DNA of 64,000 nucleotides, taken from contig NZ_LGED01000209.1 in the NCBI RefSeq assembly GCF_001280085.1, forward strand, positions 1 to 64,000. The letters run 5' to 3'. This DNA is from Saccharothrix sp. NRRL B-16348 (GTDB lineage: Bacteria; Actinomycetota; Actinomycetes; Mycobacteriales; Pseudonocardiaceae). Positions 44,286-53,229 of this stretch are shown here, piece after piece. The notes beneath the pieces were generated by a model. The model had not been told where the DNA came from. It ran no database searches and saw only the letters and a list, made by a program, of their open reading frames with translations. A program made the position numbers and the translations under genes. How positions within the stretch are numbered: the stretch's first letter is position 1; every line of letters starts with the position of its first letter.

Positions 44286-44948
44286 ATGAGGGTCGCGGGG
44301 TTGCTGCTCGCCGCGGGCGCCGGGCGGCGGTTCGGCGGGCCGAAGGCGCTCGTGTCGCACGACGGCGTGCTGTGGGTCGACCGGGCCGCGGCGGTGCTGC
44401 GGGACGCCGGGTGCGCGCCGGTCGTCGTGGTGCTCGGCGCCTCGGCGGCGTCGGTGCGCGCGCGGGCGGCGCTGGACGGCTGCGTCGTGGTGGACAACCC
44501 CGAGTGGGCCACCGGCATGGGCTCGTCGCTGCGCGCCGGTCTGGCCGCGCTGACCGGCGCGGGCGTCGGCACTGGGGTCGTCTCGGGGGTCGATGCCGAC
44601 GCCGGCCGTGTCGTCGGTCCTGACGTCGGCGCTGCCGACGGTCCGGGCGTCGGCGCGGACATCGGCGCTGTCGTCGTGCTGCCGGTCGACACCCCGGGCG
44701 TCACGGCGGCGGCGGTCGAGCGGCTGCGGGCGCTGGCATCACCAACGGCGCTGGCGCGTGCCTCGTACGACGGCGCGCCCGGCCACCCCGTGCTGATCGG
44801 CTCGGAGCACTGGGCGGGTGTGGCGGCCTCGGCGGTGGGCGACGCCGGCGCACGGGACTACCTGCGTACGCACAGCGCGCTCGACGTGCCGTGCGGCGAC
44901 GTGGCCGACGGCGACGACGTGGATCACCCGCGAGACCTCCCCCGGTGA
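44286..44948 (+). CDS. MobA-like nucleotidyltransferase (molybdenum-cofactor type)
   Basis: A 220-residue NTP transferase of the MocA/MobA family, which adds CMP or GMP to molybdopterin. The N-terminal LLLAAGAGRRFGGPKAL binds the NTP, DNPEWATGMGSSLRAGL is conserved, and VVVLPVDTPGVT carries the metal Asp; GAPGHPVLI follows. Between about 101 and 131 lies a Gly/Val/Ala/Asp-rich insert (GAGVGTGVVSGV and similar) not expected in the family and similar in style to low-complexity stretches in the STAS and TreY proteins. It would sit on a surface loop before the metal motif. Confidence 0.88.
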   Translation: MRVAGLLLAAGAGRRFGGPKALVSHDGVLWVDRAAAVLRDAGCAPVVVVLGASAASVRARAALDGCVVVDNPEWATGMGSSLRAGLAALTGAGVGTGVVSGVDADAGRVVGPDVGAADGPGVGADIGAVVVLPVDTPGVTAAAVERLRALASPTALARASYDGAPGHPVLIGSEHWAGVAASAVGDAGARDYLRTHSALDVPCGDVADGDDVDHPRDLPR

Positions 44949-44975
44949 GGCGCGCGTTGTGCCAAGGTCGGCGGC

Positions 44976-45524
44976 ATGGGGCTTCTCCTGGGTGGGGCGC
45001 TCGTGGTGGCGGTGGGCGTGCTGGCGGTCGGGTGCGGGGCGCGCACGCCGGCTGAGCAGGCGGCGCCGAGGCCGACCGCCGCCTGCGCGACCACGTACAC
45101 CGTGGCGGACGTGGGCGAGCCGGTCGGGCCGACGTCGTTGCGCGTCGAGGTCCGCGAACTGCCGCTCGACCCGGCCGAGGAGGACCGGCGGAGGAAGCTG
45201 CGCCTGCCGCTGTCGGCCCGCGACCACGCGGCCGCGCTGGAAGCGGCCGGGCGGGTGCGGCCGGCGTTGGAGCGGCTGTGCGGCCTGGGCGAGTTCGGGC
45301 TGACCGCGGCGCGCGAGGCGGTCACCGGCGCGGGCTACCCGGCCAACGACGTGTACGTGCAGCCGTTCCCGCCGTCGGCCGACGGCGCCACACCGCCCGG
45401 CGTCGCCTACACCCTGCACCTGGGCGACCGGGCGTGCGTGACGGGGCACGTCCGGCCGGGCCAAGTGGTGATCGACGTCGACGGCGCCACCCGCGACGGG
45501 TCGTGCGCCAAGGTGTCGTACTGA
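44976..45524 (+). CDS. Hypothetical lipoprotein
   Basis: A 182-residue exported protein. The signal peptide ends in a lipobox LAVGCG (Cys about 20), so it should be lipidated and anchored outside the membrane. Two Cys pairs (TAACATT and LERLCGLG, DRACVTG, GSCAKV) may form disulfides. No family is recognised. ATG 44976 follows AGGTCGGCGGC. It may be the last gene of the 43231-45524 run. It converges with the DivIVA-like gene four bases after its stop. Confidence 0.75.
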   Translation: MGLLLGGALVVAVGVLAVGCGARTPAEQAAPRPTAACATTYTVADVGEPVGPTSLRVEVRELPLDPAEEDRRRKLRLPLSARDHAAALEAAGRVRPALERLCGLGEFGLTAAREAVTGAGYPANDVYVQPFPPSADGATPPGVAYTLHLGDRACVTGHVRPGQVVIDVDGATRDGSCAKVSY

Positions 45525-45528
45525 CCCC

Positions 45529-46152
45529 TCAGGCCGACGTCGGGCGTTGCTCCTCGGCGTCCGGCTGCACGACGGGCAGCGGGCCGGAGATGATCCGCGG
45601 CAGCGGCACGTCGAGCCGCGGCTCGGTGTCCGCGGTCCAGCGGTCCGGCCCGTCCACGTGGCCCGCCAGCAGGGCCCGTGCCTCCGCGGTCGCCTCCTGC
45701 ACGATCTCGCGGGCCCGCTGCTCGGCCTCGGCGAGCCGCCGCTGCGTCTCCTGCTCGGTCTCGTCGAGCAGCACGGCCTGCTGCCGCGCCACCTCCTCGG
45801 CCCGCTTGAGCATCTGCTCGCTGCGCTCCCGCGCGTCGGTCTCGAACGCGTCCGCCTTCTGCCTGGCCACGTGCATCAGGTAGCGGATGCAGCCGGACAC
45901 GGCGTTGTCCTTCGCGTAACCGGCGTGCAGCACCCGGTACTCGCCCAGCTCGCTGCGCGCGTCCTCCAGCTCCCGCATCAGGTCGTCGGCGGTGGCCACG
46001 GCGCCGTCCCGGTCCAGCCGGAGCACCTCCAGCTCCTCGCGCAGGCGGGCCACCTCCTGCCGCGAGCGGGCCAGCTCCCCGTCCACCTCACGCCGGTCGT
46101 AGCCGCGCCACCGCACGGGGAAGGACCTGCCCTGGGACTTGTCGATGTGCAT
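45529..46152 (-). CDS. DivIVA-type coiled-coil protein
   Basis: A 207-residue protein. The N-terminal FPVRWRGYDRREVDGELARSR (read as FPVRWRGYDRREVDGEL) matches the membrane-curvature-binding end of DivIVA/Wag31-like proteins, and residues 20-175 form a long charged coiled coil. The region around 62-75 (YAKDNAVSGCIRYLMHVARQ) is distinctive. DivIVA proteins scaffold polar growth or septum. ATG 46152 starts 22 bases after the GH25 gene, suggesting a GH25-DivIVA operon. Confidence 0.85.
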   Translation of the reverse strand: MHIDKSQGRSFPVRWRGYDRREVDGELARSRQEVARLREELEVLRLDRDGAVATADDLMRELEDARSELGEYRVLHAGYAKDNAVSGCIRYLMHVARQKADAFETDARERSEQMLKRAEEVARQQAVLLDETEQETQRRLAEAEQRAREIVQEATAEARALLAGHVDGPDRWTADTEPRLDVPLPRIISGPLPVVQPDAEEQRPTSA

Positions 46153-46174
46153 GGCTGCCGCCGTTCCGGACGAC

Positions 46175-46993
46175 TCAGCCCCGGGCCAGCGCCACGAGGT
46201 CGTCCATGGTGCCGTTGAACAGGTTCTGGTCGATCGGGGTCGACGTGTGCTGCCAGATCGCGTGCACCGACCAGCGGTGCGGCAGCGGGCCGACGCTGTC
46301 GGCGTACCGGGCCACCCACACCGGGTTCGTCGCGGTGAAGTCGCCGAGACGGCCCGTGCACTTGTCCCACCACGTGGTGGACGTGTAGATCATCGGCCAG
46401 CGGCCGGTGCGGGCGTGGTAGGTCTCGCTGAACTGGCGGACCCAGGCCACCATCGCCTCGGGCGCGAGGCCGTAGCACTTGTCGTCGCCGTACGGGTTGT
46501 ACTCGACGTCGAGGGCGCCGGGCAGCGTGCGGCCGTCGGATGCCCAGCCGCCGCCGTGGTCCACGAAGTAGTTCGCCTGCGCCGCGCCGTCGGACTTGTC
46601 GGGCAGCGCGAAGTGGTACGCGCCGCGGACCATCCCCACCTGGTACGAGCCGCCGTACTGCTGGCCGAACTTCGGGTTGACGTAACCGGTGCCCTCGGTG
46701 GCCTTGACGTAAGCGAAGCGCACGCCCTGGTTCCACCAGTGCGGCCAGTCGACGTCGCCCTGGTGGCTGCTGACGTCGATGCCGGGAACCGTGGGACCGG
46801 TGCGCACGAGTTCGGCCGCGTCGACCGGGTGCGCGCCCTCGTGCTTGGCGATCTGGGAGCCCGCGTGGTGGTCGGCGGGGCCGTCGGGCCGCGGATCGGC
46901 CGCGGTCGTCGGGACGTGCAGGGCGGCGAGGCAGAGGAGCGCCACCGCGGACGCGGTCGTGCGGTACGGCCACCTGTGGGATCGCGCCGGCAT
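46175..46993 (-). CDS. Secreted GH25 lysozyme (N,O-diacetylmuramidase)
   Basis: A 272-residue cell-wall hydrolase that cleaves the MurNAc-GlcNAc linkage. A signal peptide (1-32) is followed by the GH25 barrel: GIDVSSHQGDVDWPHWW (nucleophile-side Asp), FAYVKATEGTGYVNPKF, LDVEYNPYG (Asp-x-Glu pair) and PMIYTSTTWWD. Length fits a catalytic domain alone with no wall-binding repeats. ATG 46993 has GGGGAGGAAG upstream. Bases 46994-47295 contain the divergent control region and no recognised gene. Confidence 0.94.
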   Translation of the reverse strand: MPARSHRWPYRTTASAVALLCLAALHVPTTAADPRPDGPADHHAGSQIAKHEGAHPVDAAELVRTGPTVPGIDVSSHQGDVDWPHWWNQGVRFAYVKATEGTGYVNPKFGQQYGGSYQVGMVRGAYHFALPDKSDGAAQANYFVDHGGGWASDGRTLPGALDVEYNPYGDDKCYGLAPEAMVAWVRQFSETYHARTGRWPMIYTSTTWWDKCTGRLGDFTATNPVWVARYADSVGPLPHRWSVHAIWQHTSTPIDQNLFNGTMDDLVALARG

Positions 46994-47295
46994 TGGACTT
47001 CCTCCCCTTCCTCCGCCTCGGCGGAGCCGTGCTCGGCTCGACGGCCCGCGGCGGCTCGCGCCTTGCTCGCGGCCGTGACTTCTGCTCGAACGGCTACCAC
47101 CACCGGTGCCCGGACAACCTGAAGAAGTCGTTTCCACCTGAACGAATGACAGAAGCCGTCTTTAGCGGCACGCCACGTGACCACCCGGTCCACGTGGGTA
47201 ATGATCGATTCCCCCGACCACCGGGGAAATCCGGCATGAAGCGACACTTCCGGGGGCACTCACCCGGTGAGCACCACGTACAGAAGGTGAGAACC

Positions 47296-47673
47296 ATGAC
47301 CTCGACCCGAGTGGACTGGGAGCCGTTCATCGAATCACTGCACGAGGCGGCCGGCCTGTGGGACCGCGGCCTCGCGTGCCGGGCCAGTCGGCAGCAGGTC
47401 GACGAGGACGTCGACGCCGAACCGCCGCGGGTCGTGCCGATCACCGAGGCCGAGGCGGAACGGCTGATGAGGGCGGTGGCGTTCCTCGCGCGCCGGCTGA
47501 GCGTGGCCGCCGAGTGCGTCGTCTACGTGACCGCCGAGTCGAGGCTGGAGCCCGCCGAGGGCGACCCGGCGGCGCAGGCGGACGCCTTGTCGCTGACCGC
47601 GCTGCACGCCGCCGCGATGCGGCACGCGGCCGACCTCGCCAGCGCCGCGTTCAACCGCTCCGACGCCGCGTAG
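47296..47673 (+). CDS. Hypothetical protein
   Basis: A 125-residue, mainly helical, acidic soluble protein (VDWEPFIESLHEAAGLWDRG, LMRAVAFLARRLSVAAECVVY and ALHAAAMRHAADLASAAF in parts). No family is recognised. ATG 47296 has GAAGGTGAG upstream. It is followed 134 bases later by the class A PBP on the same strand, with a TAGAAT -10-like sequence at 47687-47692 between them. Function is not assigned. Confidence 0.7.
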   Translation: MTSTRVDWEPFIESLHEAAGLWDRGLACRASRQQVDEDVDAEPPRVVPITEAEAERLMRAVAFLARRLSVAAECVVYVTAESRLEPAEGDPAAQADALSLTALHAAAMRHAADLASAAFNRSDAA

Positions 47674-47807
47674 CACACACGCTGAGTAGAATCGTCCACG
47701 AACGGGTGAACTAAGCGGGGTTAAACGTCGGTCGGCAATTGTCCGTACTTGCGGTGAACCCGGTTGGTTCGTGTTTCCGCCGCCCGTCCGAGCGTCATTC
47801 CCCAGTC

Positions 47808-49940
47808 ATGCGCACCGCGTCCCTCGCGAAACTCATCGGCCTCTGCATGGTGGCCGGGTTGCTGGTCGCCGGGATGGCGATCCCGGTCGTCGGCGCCGTA
47901 GGTCTCGTGTCCAACCGGATGAGCGACCACGTCGCCGCCACCTCGCTCAGCATGCTGGACTCGCCGCCGCCGTTGATGACGACCATCACCGACAAGGACG
48001 GCGTCCCGTTCGCCTACCTCTACGACCAGTACCGCGTGCTCACCCCGCCGGACAAGGTCGCGCAGGTCATGAAGGACGCGCTGGTGTCCGCCGAGGACCG
48101 CCGGTTCTACGAGCACAAGGGCGTCGACTGGCTGGCCACGTTGCGCGCGGCGTTCCGGAACCAGTCCGAGGGCACCGTCTCGCAGGGCGCGTCCACGATC
48201 ACGCAGCAGTACGTCAAGAACCACCTCGTGCACGTGCTGGAGCGGGAGGACGTCGCCGGGCAGAAGGAGGCGCAGGAGCAGACGATCGCCCGCAAGCTGC
48301 GCGAGGCGCGCATCGCGATGCACGTGGAGGCGCAGCTCAGCAAGGACGAGATCCTGTCGCGGTACCTGGACGTGGTGCCGTTCGGCGGCACGATCTACGG
48401 CATCGCGGCGGCGTCCCAGGCGTACTTCAACACCACGCCGGACCTGCTGACCGTGCCGCAGGCGGCCATGCTCGCCGGGATGGTGAACAGCCCGACGTTC
48501 CTGGACCCGGAGGCCCGGCCGGACAAGGCGATCGAGCGGCGGAACATGGTCATCGACCAGATGACGGACAACGCCAAGCTGTCCCGCGAGCAGGCCGAGG
48601 TGCACAAGCGCGCGCCGCTGGGCCTGGCCGAGCCGGTCCGTCCACTGTCGACCGGGTGCGTCGGGTCGGGGCCGGAGTTCGGGTTCTTCTGCTCGTTCGT
48701 GGTGAACCACCTGACCAGCAACGGTTATTCGCTGAACGAGCTGAAGGTCGGCGGCTACACCATCCAGACCACTTTGGACCGCGCGCTCACGATCCAGGCC
48801 AAGCAGGCGGCCGAGGCGCAGGTGCCGAAGACGACGGAGGGCATCGCGAACACGGCGGCGGTCGTGCGGCCGGGCAAGGAGCGGCACGACGTGGTGGCGC
48901 TGGTGGCCAACCGGGACTACGGGCTGGACAAGGCCAAGTTCCAGACGCAGTTCGACCTGCCGAGCGCGGTGGAGAACAAGTTCGGCGCGGGGTCGGTGTA
49001 CAAGGTGTTCACGGCCGCGGCGGCGTTGGAGAAGGGCCGGCTCGGGATCGAGAGCATCGTCGAGTCGCCCGGTTCGCACACGTCACGGGTGTACCGCGGT
49101 GGCGCGCCGGGGTGCCCGGGCACCGGCGAACCGTTCACGTACTGGTACTGCCTGCGCAACCACGACGGCAGCTACCCGCCGCGGATGACGTTGAAGGAGG
49201 CGTTGGCGACGTCACCCAACACGGCGTTCGTGATCCTGGAGGAGCGGGTCGGGTTGGACGCCGTGGTCGACATGGCGCACCGGCTCGGGATGAGGGACAC
49301 GATGGCGACGAACATCGCGGGCGTGCCGCCGGACCCGAAGTCGAAGCAGAAGGAGCTGCGGGTCACACAGTCGGAGTTCTACAAGAAGGCGGGGAACGCG
49401 TCGTTCACGCTGGGGCCGGCGCCGACCAGCACGCTGGAGCTGGCGAACGTGGCGGCGACCGTGATGTCGGGTGGCGTGTGGTGCCGGCCGACGCCGATCG
49501 TGAAGATCACCGACCGGCACGGGAAGGACGTGGGGTACGCCGAGCCGCCGTGCGAGCAGGTGGTGGAGGAGCCGTTGGCGAACGCCCTGGCGGTCGGGAT
49601 GAGCGAGGACGACCAGGGACGTGGCACCGCGGCGGCGGCCGCGAAGCAGTTCGGGTGGACTCGGCCGGCGCTGGGCAAGACCGGGACGACGGAGGAGTAC
49701 AAGTCCGCCGCGTTCCTCGGCGCGACCCCGGACTACGCCGGTGCAGTGCAGGTGTTCAACGACAGCACGTCACCACGGGGCATCTGCGTGAAGACGGGCG
49801 CACCCCGCTTGTGCGGGGAGGGCGACATCTACGGCGGCACGTTGCCCGCGCGCACGTGGTTCGACTTCATGATGAAGGCCCACGCCAACCTGCCGGAGAA
49901 ACCCCTACCCCCGGTGGAACCGCGCTATCTTCGCCCCTGA
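47808..49940 (+). CDS. Class A penicillin-binding protein, paralogue
   Basis: A 710-residue bifunctional peptidoglycan synthase and close paralogue of the protein at 37181. N-terminal helix (KLIGLCMVAGLLVAGM), GT51 domain with VSAEDRRFYEHKGVDWL and SQGASTITQQYVKN, transpeptidase motifs GAGSVYKVFTA (Ser-x-x-Lys), SPNTAFVI and GKTGTTEEYKSAAF. ATG 47808 aligns with the paralogue start and is preferred over an upstream TTG. About 60 bases after its stop lies a 27-base palindrome followed by a C-rich tail (49998-50392) that is likely its 3' end. Confidence 0.96.
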   Translation: MRTASLAKLIGLCMVAGLLVAGMAIPVVGAVGLVSNRMSDHVAATSLSMLDSPPPLMTTITDKDGVPFAYLYDQYRVLTPPDKVAQVMKDALVSAEDRRFYEHKGVDWLATLRAAFRNQSEGTVSQGASTITQQYVKNHLVHVLEREDVAGQKEAQEQTIARKLREARIAMHVEAQLSKDEILSRYLDVVPFGGTIYGIAAASQAYFNTTPDLLTVPQAAMLAGMVNSPTFLDPEARPDKAIERRNMVIDQMTDNAKLSREQAEVHKRAPLGLAEPVRPLSTGCVGSGPEFGFFCSFVVNHLTSNGYSLNELKVGGYTIQTTLDRALTIQAKQAAEAQVPKTTEGIANTAAVVRPGKERHDVVALVANRDYGLDKAKFQTQFDLPSAVENKFGAGSVYKVFTAAAALEKGRLGIESIVESPGSHTSRVYRGGAPGCPGTGEPFTYWYCLRNHDGSYPPRMTLKEALATSPNTAFVILEERVGLDAVVDMAHRLGMRDTMATNIAGVPPDPKSKQKELRVTQSEFYKKAGNASFTLGPAPTSTLELANVAATVMSGGVWCRPTPIVKITDRHGKDVGYAEPPCEQVVEEPLANALAVGMSEDDQGRGTAAAAAKQFGWTRPALGKTGTTEEYKSAAFLGATPDYAGAVQVFNDSTSPRGICVKTGAPRLCGEGDIYGGTLPARTWFDFMMKAHANLPEKPLPPVEPRYLRP

Positions 49941-49999
49941 CGGCGGCCTCACGACCTCAAGGCCCAGGCACACCGCCGTCACACCATCGGGTGATCATG

Positions 50000-50080
50000 G
50001 CCCGAAAATGTACGGAAACACTGTTACCGCACATCGGTTGATATGACCGAGCCCCGAACCACCCCGCCCCGCCGCCCACC
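50000..50080 (+). repeat. Copy A of 27-bp palindrome element with C-rich tail
   Basis: ATGTACGGAAACA centred hairpin at 50008-50034 followed by TCGGTTGATATGACCGAGC and a C-rich run. About 75 bases match copy B (57112-57187) in reverse orientation with few differences. It begins 60 bases after the class A PBP stop, in the sense direction of that gene. A palindromic hairpin followed by G-poor, C-rich RNA resembles a Rho utilisation region. Bases 50081-50392, also without a gene, are C-rich with degenerate GGACCTG-type repeats. Confidence 0.75.
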
Positions 50081-50392
50081 AGCCCCCGACCACACCACCC
50101 ACACCACCCACGCCCGCCGCCCGCCGCCGCCCCGGACTCGGCCAGCCCGAACCAGGCCGACCCCGGACGACCGCCGACCCCCGGCCACCTGACCGCAGCC
50201 AGCCACCCCCGGCCGGACCCCGCCGGACCTGCCCGAGCCCGCGGGACCTGGCTGACCCGCTGGACCTGCCCGACCCCGCTGGACCTGGCTGACCCCGCCG
50301 GACCTCGCCGGACCTGCCGACACTGCGGGACCTGGCCGGACCCGGCAGGCATCGGCGCACCTGGCCCGCACCGGCGCAACGGCCCGAGCCGG
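50081..50392 (+). repeat. C-rich, G-poor low-complexity tail with degenerate repeats
   Basis: A 312-base stretch with no gene. The first third is dominated by CCACC and CCGCC units; from about 50200 to 50345 variants of GGACCTGnCCGACCCCGC repeat. The plus strand is strongly C over G at the start. It extends from palindrome copy A to the MFS stop codon. Confidence 0.6.
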
Positions 50393-51565
50393 CTACTTCG
50401 CGCCCACCTGCCGCCCTCCGCCCAACGACCTCGCGCCGAGAACCACGCCCAGGCACAGGACCGGCAGGATGGCCAGCGCCCAGCCCTGCGAACTCGCGTG
50501 CGCCACCAGCCCGATCAGCGGCGGCCCCAGGAGGAAGCCCGCCCAGCCGGCCGTCGCGACGCCCGCGATCGCCTGTGCCGCGTGCGCCTCGGACTGTGCC
50601 GCCGCCGCGCTGAACGCCACCGGGACGATGCACGCCAGCCCCAAGCCGAACACGCCGAACCCGGCCAGCGCGAGCCAGAACCCGCCGACCACCAACGCCA
50701 CCGCCAGCCCGACCGCACCGACCGCCGCCAAGCCGCCCACGACCCGCGCCGCGCCGAACCGCACGACCCACCGGTCGCCCATCACGCGCCCGACGAACAT
50801 CATCGCGGCGAACACGGCGTAACCCCAGCCCGCGCGTTCCGCGGACACGCCGACGGTGTCGCGCAAGTACAACGCCGCCCAGTCGCCGACCGCGCCCTCG
50901 CACAACAACCCCGCGAACATGACCCCGCCGAGCAGCAGCACCCGCCGGTCGCGCCACGGCAGCCCGAGCCGGTGCTCGTCCACGGCGTGGTCGTCGCCCA
51001 GCATCGCCCGCGTCAACGGCACCGCGATCAGCAGCACCACACCCGTCACCACCACCATCTGCGCGGTCAGGTCCAGCCCGACGGCGATCGCCAGCGCACC
51101 CAACCCCACGCCGACGAACCCGCCGAAGCTCCACCACGCGTGGAAGCCGGCCAGGATCGGCCGGCCGTACCCCGCCTCGACCGCGATGCCCTGCGAGTTC
51201 ATCGCCACGTCCAGCGCACCCTGGAATGCGCCCCACACCGCGAGCCCCGCGAACAACGCCCACGGCTCCCAAGCCAATCCGAGCAACGGCGACGCCACCC
51301 CGTACCCGAGGAACATCGCCAGCACGACCCGCCTGCTGCCCCACCGCGCCACCCACCGCCCGACGAGCAGCATCGCGACCACCGAACCCACCGGCGCGCC
51401 GAGCAGCGTCAACCCCAACGTGCCGTCGTTCAGCTCCAACCGGTCCTTCACCGCCGGTATGTGCGGCGTCCACGCGGCGAACACGGCGGCGTGCACGGCG
51501 AACACGACCGCCGTCGCCACCCGCGCACGACGCGGCACCCCGTGCCCGACGACGGCGTCAGACAA
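50393..51565 (-). CDS. Major facilitator superfamily transporter
   Basis: A 390-residue membrane protein with about 12 predicted helices and no large loop. VGRWVARWGSRRVV in the loop after helix 2 is the MFS motif A; the AFQGALDVAMNSQGIAVE segment resembles sugar-type or fucose-permease-like FHS transporters. TTG 51565 has GGAGG six bases upstream and overlaps the DeoR gene by eight bases. Regulator and SIS neighbours suggest an amino-sugar or related substrate, which is inference. Confidence 0.9.
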   Translation of the reverse strand: MSDAVVGHGVPRRARVATAVVFAVHAAVFAAWTPHIPAVKDRLELNDGTLGLTLLGAPVGSVVAMLLVGRWVARWGSRRVVLAMFLGYGVASPLLGLAWEPWALFAGLAVWGAFQGALDVAMNSQGIAVEAGYGRPILAGFHAWWSFGGFVGVGLGALAIAVGLDLTAQMVVVTGVVLLIAVPLTRAMLGDDHAVDEHRLGLPWRDRRVLLLGGVMFAGLLCEGAVGDWAALYLRDTVGVSAERAGWGYAVFAAMMFVGRVMGDRWVVRFGAARVVGGLAAVGAVGLAVALVVGGFWLALAGFGVFGLGLACIVPVAFSAAAAQSEAHAAQAIAGVATAGWAGFLLGPPLIGLVAHASSQGWALAILPVLCLGVVLGARSLGGGRQVGAK

Positions 51566-52322
51566 GCCTCACCTCCACCCCCGCCTCACGGATCCGGCTC
51601 ACCTCCTCCTCCGGCGCGTCCGAATCCGTGACCAGCACGTCGATCTCCTCCACCGGGCACACCCGGCCGAACGCGGTGCGCCCGAACTTCGAGCTGTCGA
51701 TCGCCGCCACCACCCGCGCCGACGCCTCGACGGCCGCCTTCTTCACCGCGCCCTCGGCCAGGTCGTGCGCCGACACACCGTTGCGCGCGCTCAACCCGCA
51801 GCTGCCGAGCACCATCGTGTCGAACCGCATCACCTGGAACGCGTGCTCGGTCAGCGGCCCGACGAACGCCAGCTCACCGGGCCGGATGTCGCCACCCGGC
51901 AACACCATCCGCACCTGCTCCGCGCCGCGCAACTCGTCCGCCGCGTGCAACGACAGCGGCAGCACGGTCAGCCGCCGGTCGACCAGCCGCCGCGCCACCT
52001 CCACCGTGGTGCTGCCACCGTCGAGCACCACGGTCTCGCCGTCGTCCAGCAGAGCGGCGACCGCGGCCCCGATCCGCCGCTTCGCCTCCAACCGCTGCCG
52101 CGCCCGTGCCGCATAAGGCGTCTCCTCCCCCGTCAACATGCTCACCGCCGCACCGCGCACGCGCCGCAGCAGCCCTTCCCGCTCCAGCACGTCGAGGTCG
52201 CGCCGCACCGTCATCTCCGACGTGCCCACCAGGTCCGCCAGGACCCCGACGGACACCCGCTCGCCGCCCCGCAAGCGGTGGAGGATCTTCTCGTGACGCC
52301 ACGACACATCCATGGCGTTCAT
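51558..52322 (-). CDS. DeoR/GlpR family transcriptional regulator
   Basis: A 254-residue sugar-phosphate-responsive repressor. The N-terminal helix-turn-helix is RHEKILHRLRGGERVSVGVL with SEMTVRRDLDVLEREGLL; the DeoR C-terminal sensor has LDGGSTTVEVARRL (phosphosugar-binding loop), DTMVLGSCGLS and IDSSKFGRTAFG. ATG 52322 or ATG 52313 is possible. It is divergent from the SIS gene and overlaps the MFS gene it probably controls. Operator candidate TGAACA-N7-TGTTCA at 52324-52342. Confidence 0.94.
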   Translation of the reverse strand: MNAMDVSWRHEKILHRLRGGERVSVGVLADLVGTSEMTVRRDLDVLEREGLLRRVRGAAVSMLTGEETPYAARARQRLEAKRRIGAAVAALLDDGETVVLDGGSTTVEVARRLVDRRLTVLPLSLHAADELRGAEQVRMVLPGGDIRPGELAFVGPLTEHAFQVMRFDTMVLGSCGLSARNGVSAHDLAEGAVKKAAVEASARVVAAIDSSKFGRTAFGRVCPVEEIDVLVTDSDAPEEEVSRIREAGVEVRLV

Positions 52323-52323
52323 T

Positions 52324-52342
52324 TGAACACCACATATGTTCA
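52324..52342. promoter_or_regulatory. Candidate DeoR operator
   Basis: TGAACA-N7-TGTTCA, two bases before the deoR-type ATG and 86 bases before the SIS start, in the divergent region. Six-base inverted arms with AT-rich centre suit a DeoR-family site; position implies autorepression. Confidence 0.5.
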
Positions 52343-52401
52343 GTGGTCAACACCCTGGCGGGTGATGGGACGATCCGGTAGGACTGGGCACCAGCACCGC
52401 A

Positions 52402-52417
52402 TTTGGTATAGACCACT
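52402..52417 (+). promoter_or_regulatory. DasR-type operator (dre) before the SIS gene
   Basis: TTTGGTATAGACCACT, with core TGGTATAGACCA at 52404-52415, differs from the dre core TGGTCTAGACCA by one base. It overlaps the ribosome binding site of the SIS gene start at 52428. A second dre-like site precedes the LPMO gene. Confidence 0.5.
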
Positions 52418-52427
52418 GGAGGACCGC

Positions 52428-53168
52428 ATGACGACCGAGCCCGTGACCGACACCGACTACGGCGACGTCGTGCGCACCCACCTCACCAGGGTGGAGCAGC
52501 AGAACGCGGCCGCTCTGGACGACGTGGCCGAGCTGGTGCTGGCGAGCGTCCGCGCGGACGGCATGGTGCTCACGGCGGGCGCGGGCCACTCCCTCGCCGC
52601 GGTCGCCGAGACGTTCTACCGCGCCGGCGGCCTGGCCTGCGTCCGCCCGATCTACCACCCCGAACTGCTGCCCATGCACGGCGCGGTGAGCAGCACGTCC
52701 GCCGAACGCCGCTCCGGCCTGGCCGCCGAGGTGCTGCGCGAAGCGGGCCTGGCCGCGCACGACGTGCTGTTCGTCTTCTCCACCTCCGGGGTGAACCCGT
52801 ACCCGGTGGAGCTGGCGGTGCTCGCGGCCGACGCCGGCTGCCCCGTGGTCGCGGTGACGTCGGTCGCCGCGAGCGCGCTCGCACCGCGCCGCGCGGGCAC
52901 CACGCTCGCCGAGAACGCCACCGTGGTGCTGGACAACCTGGTGCCGCCCGGCGACGCGACCTACCCGCTCGCCGACCCCGTCACCGCCGCCGTGTCCACG
53001 ATCGCGACCGCGTTCCTGTGGAACCTGTTGATGGTGCGCCTGTTCGACAAGGCCGCCGAGGCGGACGTGCCGCTGCCGCTGTGGCGCAGCGCGAACGTCG
53101 AGGGCGGCGACGCGGCCAACGCCGACCTGCTGCGCAAGTACCAGACGCGGGTGCCGCAGCTGGGCTGA
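52428..53168 (+). CDS. SIS (sugar isomerase) domain protein
   Basis: A 246-residue single SIS domain protein. VLTAGAGHSLAAVAETFYRAGGL (in parts, near 45-65), FVFSTSGVNPYPVELAVLA (the Ser-rich phosphate loop, near 110-128) and CPVVAVTSVA are typical of phosphosugar-binding SIS proteins such as GmhA-like or MurQ-like ones. It lacks the glutaminase domain of GlmS. Neighbours (divergent DeoR, MFS, dre-like site) point to amino-sugar phosphate metabolism, but the substrate is inference. ATG 52428 has GGAGG seven bases upstream. Confidence 0.9.
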   Translation: MTTEPVTDTDYGDVVRTHLTRVEQQNAAALDDVAELVLASVRADGMVLTAGAGHSLAAVAETFYRAGGLACVRPIYHPELLPMHGAVSSTSAERRSGLAAEVLREAGLAAHDVLFVFSTSGVNPYPVELAVLAADAGCPVVAVTSVAASALAPRRAGTTLAENATVVLDNLVPPGDATYPLADPVTAAVSTIATAFLWNLLMVRLFDKAAEADVPLPLWRSANVEGGDAANADLLRKYQTRVPQLG

Positions 53169-53229
53169 GTCGACGTTCACGAATTCTCCACACGTCCGGG
53201 TTAATCTCCGGTCGCTAAAGGGGGAACTC

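Noticed and set aside
49995..51473. Open frame through the C-rich tail and MFS region
   Set aside because: Low-complexity Gly/Arg translation, in the wrong frame relative to the MFS motifs; explained by base composition.
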